A DNA stretch of 58,510 bases, taken from assembly GCA_937983075.1 (NCBI GenBank), contig CALKAQ010000117.1, forward strand, positions 1 through 58,510. The letters run 5' to 3'. Positions 42,735 through 51,469 of this stretch are shown piece after piece. The number at the start of each line of letters is the position of its first letter. The first letter of the stretch is position 1. The position numbers and the translations under genes are program-made. The notes beneath the pieces were generated by a model, which worked only from the letters and a program-made list of their open reading frames with translations, did not search any database and had not been told where the DNA came from. Origin of the DNA: an uncultured bacterium. GTDB lineage: Bacteria > Bacillota > Limnochordia > DTU080 > JAAYLA01.

Positions 42735-42995
42735 ATGCGGGACTATATCCGGAAACGGGTGGTCGACATCTCCCATTACATCGTCGACACCAAGGCTACG
42801 GTACGCAAGGCGGCCGAAAAGTTTGGCGTCAGCAAGAGTACCGTGCATAAAGACATGACAGAAAGATTGCCCAGGATAAACCGCGAACTGGCCCGCAAAG
42901 TGAAGCGTGTCCTAGAAGAAAACAAAGCGGAGCGCCATATTCGAGGCGGCGAAGCTACACGCAAAAAGTACCGAAAATCTTCGAATGCCTCCTAA
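42735..42995 (+). CDS. spoIIID: Sporulation transcriptional regulator SpoIIID
   Basis: DNA-binding protein of 86 aa active in the mother cell. The whole sequence matches the family: RDYIRKRVVDISHYIVDTK, the helix-turn-helix RKAAEKFGVSKSTVHKDMTE, and the C-terminal IRGGEATRKKYRK. ATG with GAGGGGG upstream. It is evidence for endospore formation. The 240-base gap to mbl contains inverted repeats (CAGCCGG at about 43076-43104) but no clear promoter. Confidence 0.96.
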   Translation: MRDYIRKRVVDISHYIVDTKATVRKAAEKFGVSKSTVHKDMTERLPRINRELARKVKRVLEENKAERHIRGGEATRKKYRKSSNAS

Positions 42996-43235
42996 CCAAC
43001 GTTGGCGTTGGAACGAGATCAGTTGCCTTGGGCAAATACCTCCAGTTTGATCTGCTCGAAAAGAGCGTCTGCGTGCAGCCGGCTGCGGTTTCAGCCGGTT
43101 GCGCGCGTTCCGATTCCTCCCTCCCGTAGAAGGATCGCTTCGATGAATCAGCGAATGATACCGTAGAGCTTTTCGTAGTGCACGCATTCGCAATCACGAA
43201 AGACTCGCATCAAAGGCCATGCGGGGGGCTACACC

Positions 43236-44249
43236 ATGTTCGCTAAAGACGTAGGGATCGACCTGGGTACGGCAACTGTCTCGGTATATGTGAAAGGAAA
43301 AGGCGTCGTCCTTTCCGAGCCTTCTGTGGTGGCGATCGATGTCGAATCCAATCGAATTTTGGCGGTTGGTGAAGAAGCTCGCTCCATGATTGGGCGTACT
43401 CCGGGGAACATTCGCGCCATTCGTCCCCTCAAAGGCGGCGTGATTGCCGACTATCACGTTACCGAAACTATGCTCAAGTATTTTCTCAATCAAGTATGCG
43501 GCAGTCGTCGCCTGTTTAAGCCCCAGGTCGTCATATGCGTACCAACGGGTGTGACCAGCGTCGAAAAAAGAGCGGTTTTGGAAGCTGCAATGCAAGCAGG
43601 CGCCAAGAAGGTTCTCATTATATCGGAACCCATGGCGGCGGCCATCGGCGCCGGCCTCAACGTCGGAGAGGCTAGCGGCAACATGGTTGTCGATATCGGG
43701 GGCGGCACCACCGACATTGCCGTCCTGTCTCTTGGCGGAGAGGTCGTCTCCGATTCCATCCGCATAGGCGGCGACCAGTTTGACGACGCCTTGGTGCGCT
43801 ATATCCGACGCGAGTACAATCTTCTCATCGGGGAACGCAGCGCTGAGCGGTTGAAAATGGAACTTGCCGACGTATACCGCCCGAGCCCCGACCAGTACGC
43901 CGAAGTGCGTGGTCGGGACGCCGTAACCGGGCTGCCGCGGACGATTCAAGTCTCACAGTACGAAATCGCCGAAGCGCTTGAAGAATCCGTCCGTGCAATC
44001 ATACAGGCGGTCCGTGGCGTACTCGAACGGACGCCGCCCGAACTTTCTTCGGACATTATCGACAAAGGCATTATTCTAACCGGCGGCGGCGCTTGCCTCA
44101 AAGGTTTAGTTGAGGTCATCACCGAAGCGACGGAAATACCGGCGCATCTCGCCGATGAACCTAAATGGTGTGTTGCCCTCGGAACAGGCAAAGTGCTCGA
44201 AAATGTCGATAAACTGAGACAAAACGTCTTGGTCGGCAGTCGGCGATAA
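43236..44249 (+). CDS. mbl: Rod shape-determining protein Mbl/MreB
   Basis: Actin-like cytoskeletal protein of 337 aa. Phosphate-binding loops DLGTATVSV and DIGGGTTDIAVLSLGG and the adenosine motif ILTGGGACLKGL are present. The N-terminus MFAKDVGIDLGTA and the VYVKGKGVVLSEPSVVAID region are closest to Mbl, and the spoIIID-mbl-flgF order agrees with B. subtilis. It directs the elongation machinery. ATG with GGGGGG upstream; terminator follows. Confidence 0.93.
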   Translation: MFAKDVGIDLGTATVSVYVKGKGVVLSEPSVVAIDVESNRILAVGEEARSMIGRTPGNIRAIRPLKGGVIADYHVTETMLKYFLNQVCGSRRLFKPQVVICVPTGVTSVEKRAVLEAAMQAGAKKVLIISEPMAAAIGAGLNVGEASGNMVVDIGGGTTDIAVLSLGGEVVSDSIRIGGDQFDDALVRYIRREYNLLIGERSAERLKMELADVYRPSPDQYAEVRGRDAVTGLPRTIQVSQYEIAEALEESVRAIIQAVRGVLERTPPELSSDIIDKGIILTGGGACLKGLVEVITEATEIPAHLADEPKWCVALGTGKVLENVDKLRQNVLVGSRR

Positions 44250-44282
44250 ACGAATCCGGATCATATTGCGATGGGCAAGTCG

Positions 44283-44323
44283 GAGCTGTCCCAAACGTGG
44301 CGTTGGGGCAGCTCTTTCTTTTC
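44283..44323 (+). terminator. Intrinsic terminator of mbl
   Basis: Ten-bp stem GAGCTGTCCC/GGGGCAGCTC (44283-44314, one G-U pair) followed by TTTCTTTT. It separates mbl from the flagellar operon. Confidence 0.88.
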
Positions 44324-44325
44324 CC

Positions 44326-44353
44326 TAAAGGACGCCTGCAGCTATGCCGATAA
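44326..44353 (+). promoter_or_regulatory. Sigma-28 (SigD/FliA) promoter of the flagellar rod/ring operon
   Basis: TAAA (44326-44329) and a perfect GCCGATAA (44346-44353) are separated by 16 bp, directly after the mbl terminator and 35 bases before the flgF start. This matches the flagellar sigma factor consensus TAAA-N15-GCCGATAA with one extra spacer base. Confidence 0.75.
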
Positions 44354-44388
44354 ACCTAGTGAAGTCTATTCGCGGAGGAGCGGTAGAT

Positions 44389-45162
44389 TTGATTCGCGGA
44401 TTGTACACGAGCGCCTCGGGGATGTTGGTCGAAAGCATCCGAGCCGACGTCACGGCAAACAATTTGGCCAATGTCAACACGGTGGCGTTTAAGCAACAGC
44501 GTGCAGCGGTGGCGGCATTTCCGGAAATGTTGATCTACCGGATTGAAGGACGTCAGCCCGCCGGAGCACCTGCGATAGGTACATTGGGCACCGGTGCGGC
44601 CATTGACGAAGCGAGTGCCGATTGGACGGTAGGGCCGCTGCAGCATACGGGCCGGTCGCTGGATGTCGCATTGGTGGAATCCGGCTTTTTTGTCGTGGAG
44701 CACGGCGAGGACGGCGTCGCCTATACGCGAGACGGGCGGTTCAACATATCCGCAGACGGCTGGCTCGTCGATTCGATGGGCAATCGGGTCCTCGGCACGG
44801 CGGGACCGATTCAGGTTGTCGCTCCGGGAGCGACCCCCGGCAGCATTTCGTTCAGCGACGACGGGGGAGTTTATGTCGATGGCAACCGGGTGGACGAGCT
44901 GCAGCGGGTTGATTTCGAGAATCCCCGGGCATTGGAGCGTCTTGGGCAGAACTTGTGGCAGGCGAACGAATGGAGCGGTGAAGCGGTGCCGGTTGCCGCC
45001 CAAGTGCGCGGGGAATCGCTTGAACGCTCCAACGTCAATCTCGTGAGCGAAATGGTGACGATGATTGAAGTCCAACGCGCCTATGAGGCCAATCAGCGTG
45101 TCATCCAAGCGCATGATCAAACGTTGGAAAAGGCGGTCAACGAACTCGGAGTCGTGCGCTAA
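44389..45162 (+). CDS. flgF: Flagellar proximal rod protein FlgF (FlhO-like)
   Basis: Rod protein of 257 aa. The N-terminal LIRGLYTSASGMLVESIRADVTANNLANVNT and the C-terminal EMVTMIEVQRAYEANQRVIQAHDQTLEKAV are the conserved flagellar axial motifs that form coiled coils. The TTG at 44389, with GGAGGAG upstream, gives the usual start. It corresponds in position to flhO of B. subtilis after mbl. Confidence 0.92.
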   Translation: MIRGLYTSASGMLVESIRADVTANNLANVNTVAFKQQRAAVAAFPEMLIYRIEGRQPAGAPAIGTLGTGAAIDEASADWTVGPLQHTGRSLDVALVESGFFVVEHGEDGVAYTRDGRFNISADGWLVDSMGNRVLGTAGPIQVVAPGATPGSISFSDDGGVYVDGNRVDELQRVDFENPRALERLGQNLWQANEWSGEAVPVAAQVRGESLERSNVNLVSEMVTMIEVQRAYEANQRVIQAHDQTLEKAVNELGVVR

Positions 45163-45193
45163 AGAATCCGACGGTTAGGAAGGAAGATCGAAC

Positions 45194-45982
45194 ATGATGC
45201 GGTCCATGTACACAGCAGCATCAGGGATGAAAGCTCAGCAGTTTAACATCGATACCATTGCGAACAACTTGGCCAACGTCAATACCCAGGGATTCAAGAA
45301 AAGCCGCGTAGAATTTCAGGATCTGCTCTACCAAACGGTGCGCCACGCAGGTACTCCGGTGACGGACGGGGCACAAATCCCGACGGGCATTCAGCTGGGA
45401 CACGGCGTACGTCCGGTCGCGACGCAAAAAATCTTCACCCAAGGCACCTTCCAGCAGACGGACAACCCGTTGGATCTCGTCATCGAGAACGATGGATTCT
45501 TCCAGGTCTTGCTGCCAAGCGGCGAAATTGCGTATACCCGTGATGGAGCATTCAAGACGGACAGTGAGGGCCGAATCGTCACTTCTGACGGTTTCTTCCT
45601 GGAGCCTGAAATCATCATTCCGGAAGATGCATCGGACATCACGATTGGAAGCGACGGAACGGTTTCGGTGACGATTCCCGGCAATCCGGAGCCCCAAATG
45701 GTGGGACAAATTGAGTTGGCGAAGTTCGTCAACCCCGCCGGATTGCATAGCGCCGGACGGAATTTGTATCTGGCCACCGCTGCTTCGGGACCGCCTGTCA
45801 TCGGCACACCTGGCCTCGACGGCTTCGGAATGATCGCCCAAGGCTTTTTGGAAATGTCGAACGTTGAAGTCGTCGAAGAAATGGTCAACATGATCACGAG
45901 TCAACGAGCTTACGAAACGAATTCCAAAGCCATTCAAGCATCGGATGACATGCTGCAGACCGCGAACAACTTGGGGCGGTAA
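45194..45982 (+). CDS. flgG: Flagellar distal rod protein FlgG (FlhP-like)
   Basis: Distal rod protein of 262 aa. The N-terminus MMRSMYTAASGMKAQQFNIDTIANNLANVNTQGFKKS and the C-terminal NVEVVEEMVNMITSQRAYETNSKAIQ define FlgG. ATG with GGAAGG upstream. In a diderm the distal rod crosses the periplasm and is enclosed by the P- and L-rings encoded next. Confidence 0.95.
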   Translation: MMRSMYTAASGMKAQQFNIDTIANNLANVNTQGFKKSRVEFQDLLYQTVRHAGTPVTDGAQIPTGIQLGHGVRPVATQKIFTQGTFQQTDNPLDLVIENDGFFQVLLPSGEIAYTRDGAFKTDSEGRIVTSDGFFLEPEIIIPEDASDITIGSDGTVSVTIPGNPEPQMVGQIELAKFVNPAGLHSAGRNLYLATAASGPPVIGTPGLDGFGMIAQGFLEMSNVEVVEEMVNMITSQRAYETNSKAIQASDDMLQTANNLGR

Positions 45983-45988
45983 TGCGCC

Positions 45989-47062
45989 ATGAGGAACCGC
46001 GCCCTCATCGTGTGCAGTTTCCTCATTGGTTTCCTGATTAGTTTCTTAGTCTGGCCTCCCAACAAAACAAGTGGGGAGCTGCAGGATTCAACTGAAGTTC
46101 CCCACGTTTTGGTGGGGCCCAACATATGTCGAGACGTCTTGTCGGAGCGCACGGACGAGCCGCGGGCTGCCGCAGTGGTACGTGTTTTGGAGAAAGCGGT
46201 TGTCGAGGGCGATGACATTCGACTCGAGCATGTGGCGTGCATTTCAGGTGAACCCGAGCTTGTCGAAAGATTGCGTCACGTCTATCTCGGGAGCGCTCCG
46301 CTTTTGGGCAACCAACGCGTGCTCACCGCGGCCGTGATCCCGCTTCGGCTCCGTCAAGCGGGCATCCCGACGGACGGAATCGAGCTGCAAGCGACAGAGA
46401 GCGGGGCCTTCACCGTCGAGCGGCTGGCTGACGTCGTGTCCGGAGAAGATATCGCAGCGGCGGTGCGTGAAGCCTTGTTGGCGACCACGCCTCCCGGCGC
46501 GGAAGTACATGTGGTCGTCGAAGAGGCCGAGGTTGTACACGTGCCGGTTGGGGCCGCCGTGGAACTCGAGGTGAGCCAGCTGCCTGTGGTATGGCACGGC
46601 AGCTCAAACGTTTCCGTGAACATCCGCGTTGACGGCACACGATACAAGACCATCAGGGTTCGGGCGCACGTGGAACTTTATACCTGGGCACTCGTTGCAA
46701 GCACATCGATCGCGCGTGGTGAACATCTCGGCGATCACAACACGGAACTGCAAAAGGTACCGCTGCAAAGCCATTTGCGGCCCGTTGCATTCATAGACGA
46801 ACGTGGACTGCGGGCTACGCGCGCAATTCGGCAGGGAGCCCTCATTGAAGAACGGTTTGTTGAGCCGGTGCCTGATGCGCTCAAAGGACATCAAGTCGTC
46901 ATCTTCGCGGAAACTGCGGGGGTCATGGTGAGCGCTTTGGGAGAACTGCTCCGTGACGGATACGTCGGTGATCTCCTTCCTGTACGCAATCTCGCGTCCG
47001 GAGCTCAAGTGTACGGTCGATTAGTCGGGCCCGATCATGTGCAAGTCCAAGTGTTGTATTGA
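45989..47062 (+). CDS. flgA: Flagellar P-ring assembly chaperone FlgA
   Basis: Periplasmic chaperone of 357 aa. A signal-like hydrophobic segment at 3-22 is followed by an N-terminal region (about 40-215) and a SAF/FlgA domain (about 235-355) with ALVASTSIARGEHLGDHN, RATRAIRQGALIEE and the final YGRLVGPDHVQVQVL. The protein is longer than the common 220-aa FlgA, with an extra N-terminal region. It starts seven bases after flgG with a weak ribosome site. Identification rests on the C-terminal domain and on flgG before and flgH, flgI behind. Confidence 0.85.
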   Translation: MRNRALIVCSFLIGFLISFLVWPPNKTSGELQDSTEVPHVLVGPNICRDVLSERTDEPRAAAVVRVLEKAVVEGDDIRLEHVACISGEPELVERLRHVYLGSAPLLGNQRVLTAAVIPLRLRQAGIPTDGIELQATESGAFTVERLADVVSGEDIAAAVREALLATTPPGAEVHVVVEEAEVVHVPVGAAVELEVSQLPVVWHGSSNVSVNIRVDGTRYKTIRVRAHVELYTWALVASTSIARGEHLGDHNTELQKVPLQSHLRPVAFIDERGLRATRAIRQGALIEERFVEPVPDALKGHQVVIFAETAGVMVSALGELLRDGYVGDLLPVRNLASGAQVYGRLVGPDHVQVQVLY

Positions 47063-47091
47063 CGATCCGCGACGGTAAGGAGAGTGGAAGC

Positions 47092-47682
47092 ATGATGAAA
47101 GCACGCAGATTGTTCGGGGCTGCAGCAGCAGCGCTGCTGGCCGTGTTCGTGCTTGCTGGGCCAATTGGTGCGACATCGCTGTGGGGCCATGGGGTGTCCT
47201 TGTTTTCCGATGTACGAGCTCAACGCGTCGGTGATTTGGTCACTCTGATCATTGCCGAACAAACACGCGCGGAGCAAAATGCCCAAACGCGGACCGGGCA
47301 GGAGAGCAGCGTGAACTTGGGCCCCGGCTTGGGCATCTTGGCGAATATCATTCCCGAATTGCGCGTCGGCGGAGGCGACAGCTCGCGAGCGGTTGGTACG
47401 ACCACGCGGGGCGGCAGCCTGGTGGCCCGTATGACCACGCGTGTGACTGAAATTTTGCCAAACGGCAACATGGTCATTGAAGGGTATCAATTGATCCAGA
47501 TCAACGGCGAAGAGCAGATCTTGCGTGTGAAAGGAATTATCCGTCCGGAGGATATTCGTCCGGACAATACGATTTTGTCGACCTATGTGGCGGATGCCGA
47601 GTTTACGTTCATAGGAACCGGACCACTCGGTGAAACACAAAAGCCGGGCTTGCTGACGAGATTTTTCAGCTGGCTGTTTTAA
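47092..47682 (+). CDS. flgH: Flagellar L-ring protein FlgH
   Basis: Outer-membrane ring protein of 196 aa. A signal peptide (1-26) is followed by LFSDVRAQRVGDLVTLIIAEQTRAEQNAQT and the late VEGYQ-like NMVIEGYQLIQINGEEQILRVKGIIRPEDI, both typical FlgH segments. No lipobox Cys follows the signal peptide, although E. coli FlgH is a lipoprotein. ATG at 47092 with AAGGAGA upstream. The L-ring needs an outer membrane, so the gene is direct evidence for a diderm envelope. Confidence 0.93.
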   Translation: MMKARRLFGAAAAALLAVFVLAGPIGATSLWGHGVSLFSDVRAQRVGDLVTLIIAEQTRAEQNAQTRTGQESSVNLGPGLGILANIIPELRVGGGDSSRAVGTTTRGGSLVARMTTRVTEILPNGNMVIEGYQLIQINGEEQILRVKGIIRPEDIRPDNTILSTYVADAEFTFIGTGPLGETQKPGLLTRFFSWLF

Positions 47683-47718
47683 AGCACAGGCTGTGTGGTC
47701 CAAGGAGGCGGGGATCGG

Positions 47719-48879
47719 ATGAGTCGTCGTTTGTTGGTACTGTTGACCGGACTGCTGGTCGTGCTGCTCGGCAGCCAAGCCGTGCTGGGCAACGAGCCGG
47801 TAGTGCGCATCAAAGATATCACTCGCCTGCAAGGGGTACGTGACAATCAACTAGTCGGTCTCGGCCTTGTAGTCGGTCTTGCGGGAACCGGCGACAGCGC
47901 GAGCAGCCAGGCCAACATTCAGATGCTGGCCAATATGCTCGAACGTTTTCAGCTGTCCATCAGTCCCAATGAGCTGCGTTCGCGCAACGTGGCCGCCGTC
48001 ATGGTAACGGCAGAGTTGCCTGCATTCGCTCGTCCGGGCGACCGCATAGATGTAACGGTGAGCTCAATCGGCGATGCCCGCAGTTTGCAGGGAGGCTTTC
48101 TGCTGATGACGCCCCTTCAAGCGGGGAACGGCGACATCTATGCAGTGGCGCAAGGAGCGATCTCCGTCGGCGGTATGAACGCGGGGAGCGGAGGATCCAG
48201 CGCTCAACGCAATCACACGGCGGTCGGACGCATCCCCGGCGGAGCGATCGTGGAGCGGGAAGGGCCGGGTATCATCATTCAGAACGGCACGATTACGCTT
48301 GTTTTGCGGGAGCCCGACTTCAGCACGGCTCAGCGGGTGGCCAAGGCGATCAACGATTATTTCACGCCGGATACAGCGTTGGCTCTCGATCATACCGCCA
48401 TTCGCGTCAAGATTCCGGAATTGTTTTTGAATGACCCGGTGCTCTTCGTGTCGTTGGTTGAAGAGCTGAAGGTAACGCCGGATGCTGCTGCCCGGGTGAT
48501 CATCAACGAGCGTACCGGTACGATTGTCATCGGGCACAATGTGCGCATCGGCACCGTTGCGGTCGCCCACGGTGGAATCAACGTCAAGGTGACGGCGCAC
48601 CGTGAAATTGAAATCCCCATCGCAGAGCGAAGCGATGTTGCTCCAATTCAGTCCGACGGTGATGACGCCGTTTCCGCCGATGCGATTCAAATCCGCACGG
48701 AGCGGCGTATTGAAGTGATCGAAGAGGACGCTCAGTTTGTGGTTCTCGAGTCCGGAGCAACGGTGGAAGAACTGGTCGCCGCCTTGAATGCCATTGGCGC
48801 CGGTCCTCGAGATGTAATCAGCGTGCTGCAGGCGATCAAAGCCGCCGGTGCTTTGTATGCTGAGTTGGAGGTGCTGTAA
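47719..48879 (+). CDS. flgI: Flagellar P-ring protein FlgI
   Basis: Periplasmic ring protein of 386 aa. Signal peptide at about 1-22, then VRIKDITRLQGVRDNQLVGLGLVVGLAGTGD, the family hallmark, the VMVTAELPAFARPGDRIDVTVSSIGDA segment and the C-terminal GATVEELVAALNAIGAGPRDVISVLQAIKAAGAL. ATG at 47719 with AAGGAGG upstream. Full length. Confidence 0.96.
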   Translation: MSRRLLVLLTGLLVVLLGSQAVLGNEPVVRIKDITRLQGVRDNQLVGLGLVVGLAGTGDSASSQANIQMLANMLERFQLSISPNELRSRNVAAVMVTAELPAFARPGDRIDVTVSSIGDARSLQGGFLLMTPLQAGNGDIYAVAQGAISVGGMNAGSGGSSAQRNHTAVGRIPGGAIVEREGPGIIIQNGTITLVLREPDFSTAQRVAKAINDYFTPDTALALDHTAIRVKIPELFLNDPVLFVSLVEELKVTPDAAARVIINERTGTIVIGHNVRIGTVAVAHGGINVKVTAHREIEIPIAERSDVAPIQSDGDDAVSADAIQIRTERRIEVIEEDAQFVVLESGATVEELVAALNAIGAGPRDVISVLQAIKAAGALYAELEVL

Positions 48880-48882
48880 CCG

Positions 48883-49209
48883 ATGCAGGTACATGCTGCA
48901 GCCATGGTTCAAAGCGAAGCGGCACGGTATGACGGTGCCGTGCGCCGGCTTGCAGGCACGGAAGAACGATACGATCGGGAAGCCTTGCAGCGTGCAGCTG
49001 AAGAGTTCGAAGCTTTCTTCTTGCAGCAGATGCTCAGCGTGATGAGGCGGACCGTGCCCGAAGGCGGCTTTTTGAAGAAAGATCACGCACATGAAATTTT
49101 TGAAGGCATGCTCGATGAGGCGCTGGCGGGCGAGATGGCTCGTGCTGGTGGCATCGGCTTGGCAAACTTGCTCGTTGCCCAACTGTCGGCAAAATTGTCG
49201 GTTTATTGA
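48883..49209 (+). CDS. flgJ: Rod-binding protein, FlgJ N-terminal type
   Basis: Short protein of 108 aa. The EEFEAFFLQQMLSVMRRTVPEGG and EIFEGMLDEALAGEMARAGGIGLANLL segments define the rod-binding (rod-capping) domain. The muramidase domain found in enterobacterial FlgJ is absent, which is normal outside that group; peptidoglycan opening must come from another enzyme. ATG with GGAGGTG in the end of flgI. It is the last gene of the operon. The 158-base gap behind it shows nothing clear. Confidence 0.9.
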   Translation: MQVHAAAMVQSEAARYDGAVRRLAGTEERYDREALQRAAEEFEAFFLQQMLSVMRRTVPEGGFLKKDHAHEIFEGMLDEALAGEMARAGGIGLANLLVAQLSAKLSVY

Positions 49210-49367
49210 GGCAGGACTTGCCAGACGTTCTCCAGAAATTAGACGAAGTACGTCATTTCGAGATTGTTTAACCACCGTCGACGAACGCTCTGGCGCTGAA
49301 CGGCCATACATCGGCAATACATCTCTGTGCCGGCGGAGCGCTTCTCGTAGCAGAGAGGGCTGAAAAT

Positions 49368-51194
49368 ATGACCACCAGCATGTCGCGCCTCAGACGCGCT
49401 GCTTCAGTTTTCCTCATTTTTGGTATCCTCCTAGTCATCGGATGGACGGCCTCGACCCAAGCGGCGGGGTCGTTCTTTCCAATTGAGGACGTCCGACCGG
49501 GCCAATGGGGGACGGCACGGACGGTCATCCAAGGCACCGAAATCGAAACGTTCAGTGTCGAAGTGCTCGGTGTTCTTGACAACGCCGGGCCTTCCGGCGA
49601 TCTCATCATGGTCAAAGTAGCGGGCGATGTCATCGAGCGCACCGGTGGGCTAGCCTCTGGAATGAGCGGATCGCCGGTGTATATTGACGGCAAGCTGCTG
49701 GGCGCGATTGCATACGGGTATGCGACTGATCCGTCGATCGCTTTGGTCACGCCAATTGAGCAGATGCTGGACCTGCTGCGCGCTATGGAAGCGGCTGAAA
49801 CCGCGCTGCGGGGCGGACGTGACCACGGTACGGCAGAGGGCGAGAACTCCGGCAACGTCGTGCCGATTACCAGTCCGCTGCTTGTTTCAGGCTTGGGCGA
49901 TCGAGCATTGAAACGCTTGACCGAGGGCCTGCGGCCCTACAATTTGGTGCCCATTCGTTCCGCCGGTGTCGGCCAGGAGTCCGCCAATGCACCTTTGGAA
50001 CCGGGCAGTGCCATTGCGGCACAGCTCGTGCGCGGCGACATCAACGTCAGCTACGTCGGGACGCTCACTTACATACATGACGATCAGTTCCTCGCTTTCG
50101 GACATTCGCTGCTCAATTTCGGCACGGTAGACTACATCGCGGCGCAAGCGTACATTCATCGCACCATCGGGAGAATCGGCAGCGCCATGAAATTGGGCGC
50201 TCCGCTCGATGCGATTGGGCGCGTGCTGCAAGATCGTGGTGCAGGCGTGGCGGGGCATCTGGGGGAGATCCCGAAGACCGTCAAACTGACGGTCCGTGTG
50301 GTGGACCACTCGCTGGGCCGCGAAACCGCGTTCGAGGCTGAAATCATCAACAGCGAAGCGCTGCTGGTCGAGCTGGTTTCTTCGGCCGTGCTTGAAGCCG
50401 TCGACCGCGGCATCGACCGCATCGGGCCGGGCTGGGCGCGGGTCAAAGTCTACATGCATGGCGCCGGTTTGCCACGGCCGATCGAACGTGAGAACGTCTT
50501 CTACTCCACCTACGACATCGCTGCGGAATTGCTAGGCGAGTTTTTGTGGGGACTGCAAGAATTCACTTGGAACGAATTTCGTGCGATCGATTTCGAGGAA
50601 ATCCGCATCGACGTTGAAGTGAGCGAACAGCGGCGAACCGCCCGGCTGGTAGCTGCGGTTCCGGAACGGACGGTCGTTCATCCGGGAGATGTCGTCCCGG
50701 TTGAAGTGACCCTTCGACCTTATCGGGGCGAACTCCAAACCGAAATCGTTGATTTGGTGATTCCGGCCGACTCGAATTTGGGAGAAGTGGTGGTCGTCGT
50801 TCGCCCCGGAATGTTCCCGTATTTGTCTGCAGAAGACATCGTGTTCGAGGAGCTCACCGATGAGTTTTACACTTCCGTGGACAGTTTGGAACAGCTGATC
50901 GAAGCATTCGTCAACGAAGAGCGGAACGATGAAATCGTGCTTGAATATTATCCGCCGTTTGCTCAGGCTCCCGCTGATGAACCGTCTTTCGGGGAAGAAG
51001 GCGACTCGCAGGACTATATGGGCTACGACTGGGATGAATGGCCGGATCCGGTGGTCGTCTCAAAGCGCACCGCTTATGTTATTGAAGGGGGAACCAGCTT
51101 TACCCTGGAAATTGTCGCCGCTGAACCTGATGAGGCATCGGATGGGCCGGCCGGCAAGGATATTCGGCGCAGCAGTCTCGTACGGAGAGACTAG
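49368..51194 (+). CDS. S55-family (SpoIVB peptidase-like) exported protein
   Basis: Exported protein of 608 aa with a hydrophobic N-terminal segment (12-33). Residues about 35-130 match the S55 type (FSVEVLGVLDN, then GMSGSP at 98-103 with the candidate catalytic Ser). A second conserved block, TYIHDDQFLAFGHSLLNFG at 235-252, carries a candidate catalytic His. In SpoIVB of B. subtilis the His precedes the GMSGSP Ser, whereas here the order is reversed, and no PDZ domain is evident. The C-terminal half (about 330-600) is rich in beta-strands and acidic residues and unassigned. It lies between the flagellar rings and bamA, so an envelope role is as plausible as sporulation. Confidence 0.8.
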   Translation: MTTSMSRLRRAASVFLIFGILLVIGWTASTQAAGSFFPIEDVRPGQWGTARTVIQGTEIETFSVEVLGVLDNAGPSGDLIMVKVAGDVIERTGGLASGMSGSPVYIDGKLLGAIAYGYATDPSIALVTPIEQMLDLLRAMEAAETALRGGRDHGTAEGENSGNVVPITSPLLVSGLGDRALKRLTEGLRPYNLVPIRSAGVGQESANAPLEPGSAIAAQLVRGDINVSYVGTLTYIHDDQFLAFGHSLLNFGTVDYIAAQAYIHRTIGRIGSAMKLGAPLDAIGRVLQDRGAGVAGHLGEIPKTVKLTVRVVDHSLGRETAFEAEIINSEALLVELVSSAVLEAVDRGIDRIGPGWARVKVYMHGAGLPRPIERENVFYSTYDIAAELLGEFLWGLQEFTWNEFRAIDFEEIRIDVEVSEQRRTARLVAAVPERTVVHPGDVVPVEVTLRPYRGELQTEIVDLVIPADSNLGEVVVVVRPGMFPYLSAEDIVFEELTDEFYTSVDSLEQLIEAFVNEERNDEIVLEYYPPFAQAPADEPSFGEEGDSQDYMGYDWDEWPDPVVVSKRTAYVIEGGTSFTLEIVAAEPDEASDGPAGKDIRRSSLVRRD

Positions 51195-51469
51195 GCGGCC
51201 AAGAAGCTGATTATTCCGGCCTTCCCAAGGTTTCACCATCGGCACGTACATTTGGCTGTCAGGCCAGCAAATACATCAGCATAATGGAAGGAAGCACCCA
51301 CCTCCGAGGAGAAGATGTGCCCTGGTTAGTCTACAAGGCGGTGGCGGCTCGATGTCCAACGATTTCGTGTGAACGATGGGATGCGCACACCGTCGGCGCA
51401 CTCACCAACCATGGGTACGCATGACGAATGACCAAAGGCTTCGAGTTGATCTGGGGAGGTTAATCGTCG

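Noticed and set aside
42996..43235. Inverted repeats (CCAACGTTGG and CAGCCGGCTG/CAGCCGGTTG) between spoIIID and mbl as a terminator.
   Set aside because: Neither is followed by a T-tract; they may fold, but no specific role can be supported.
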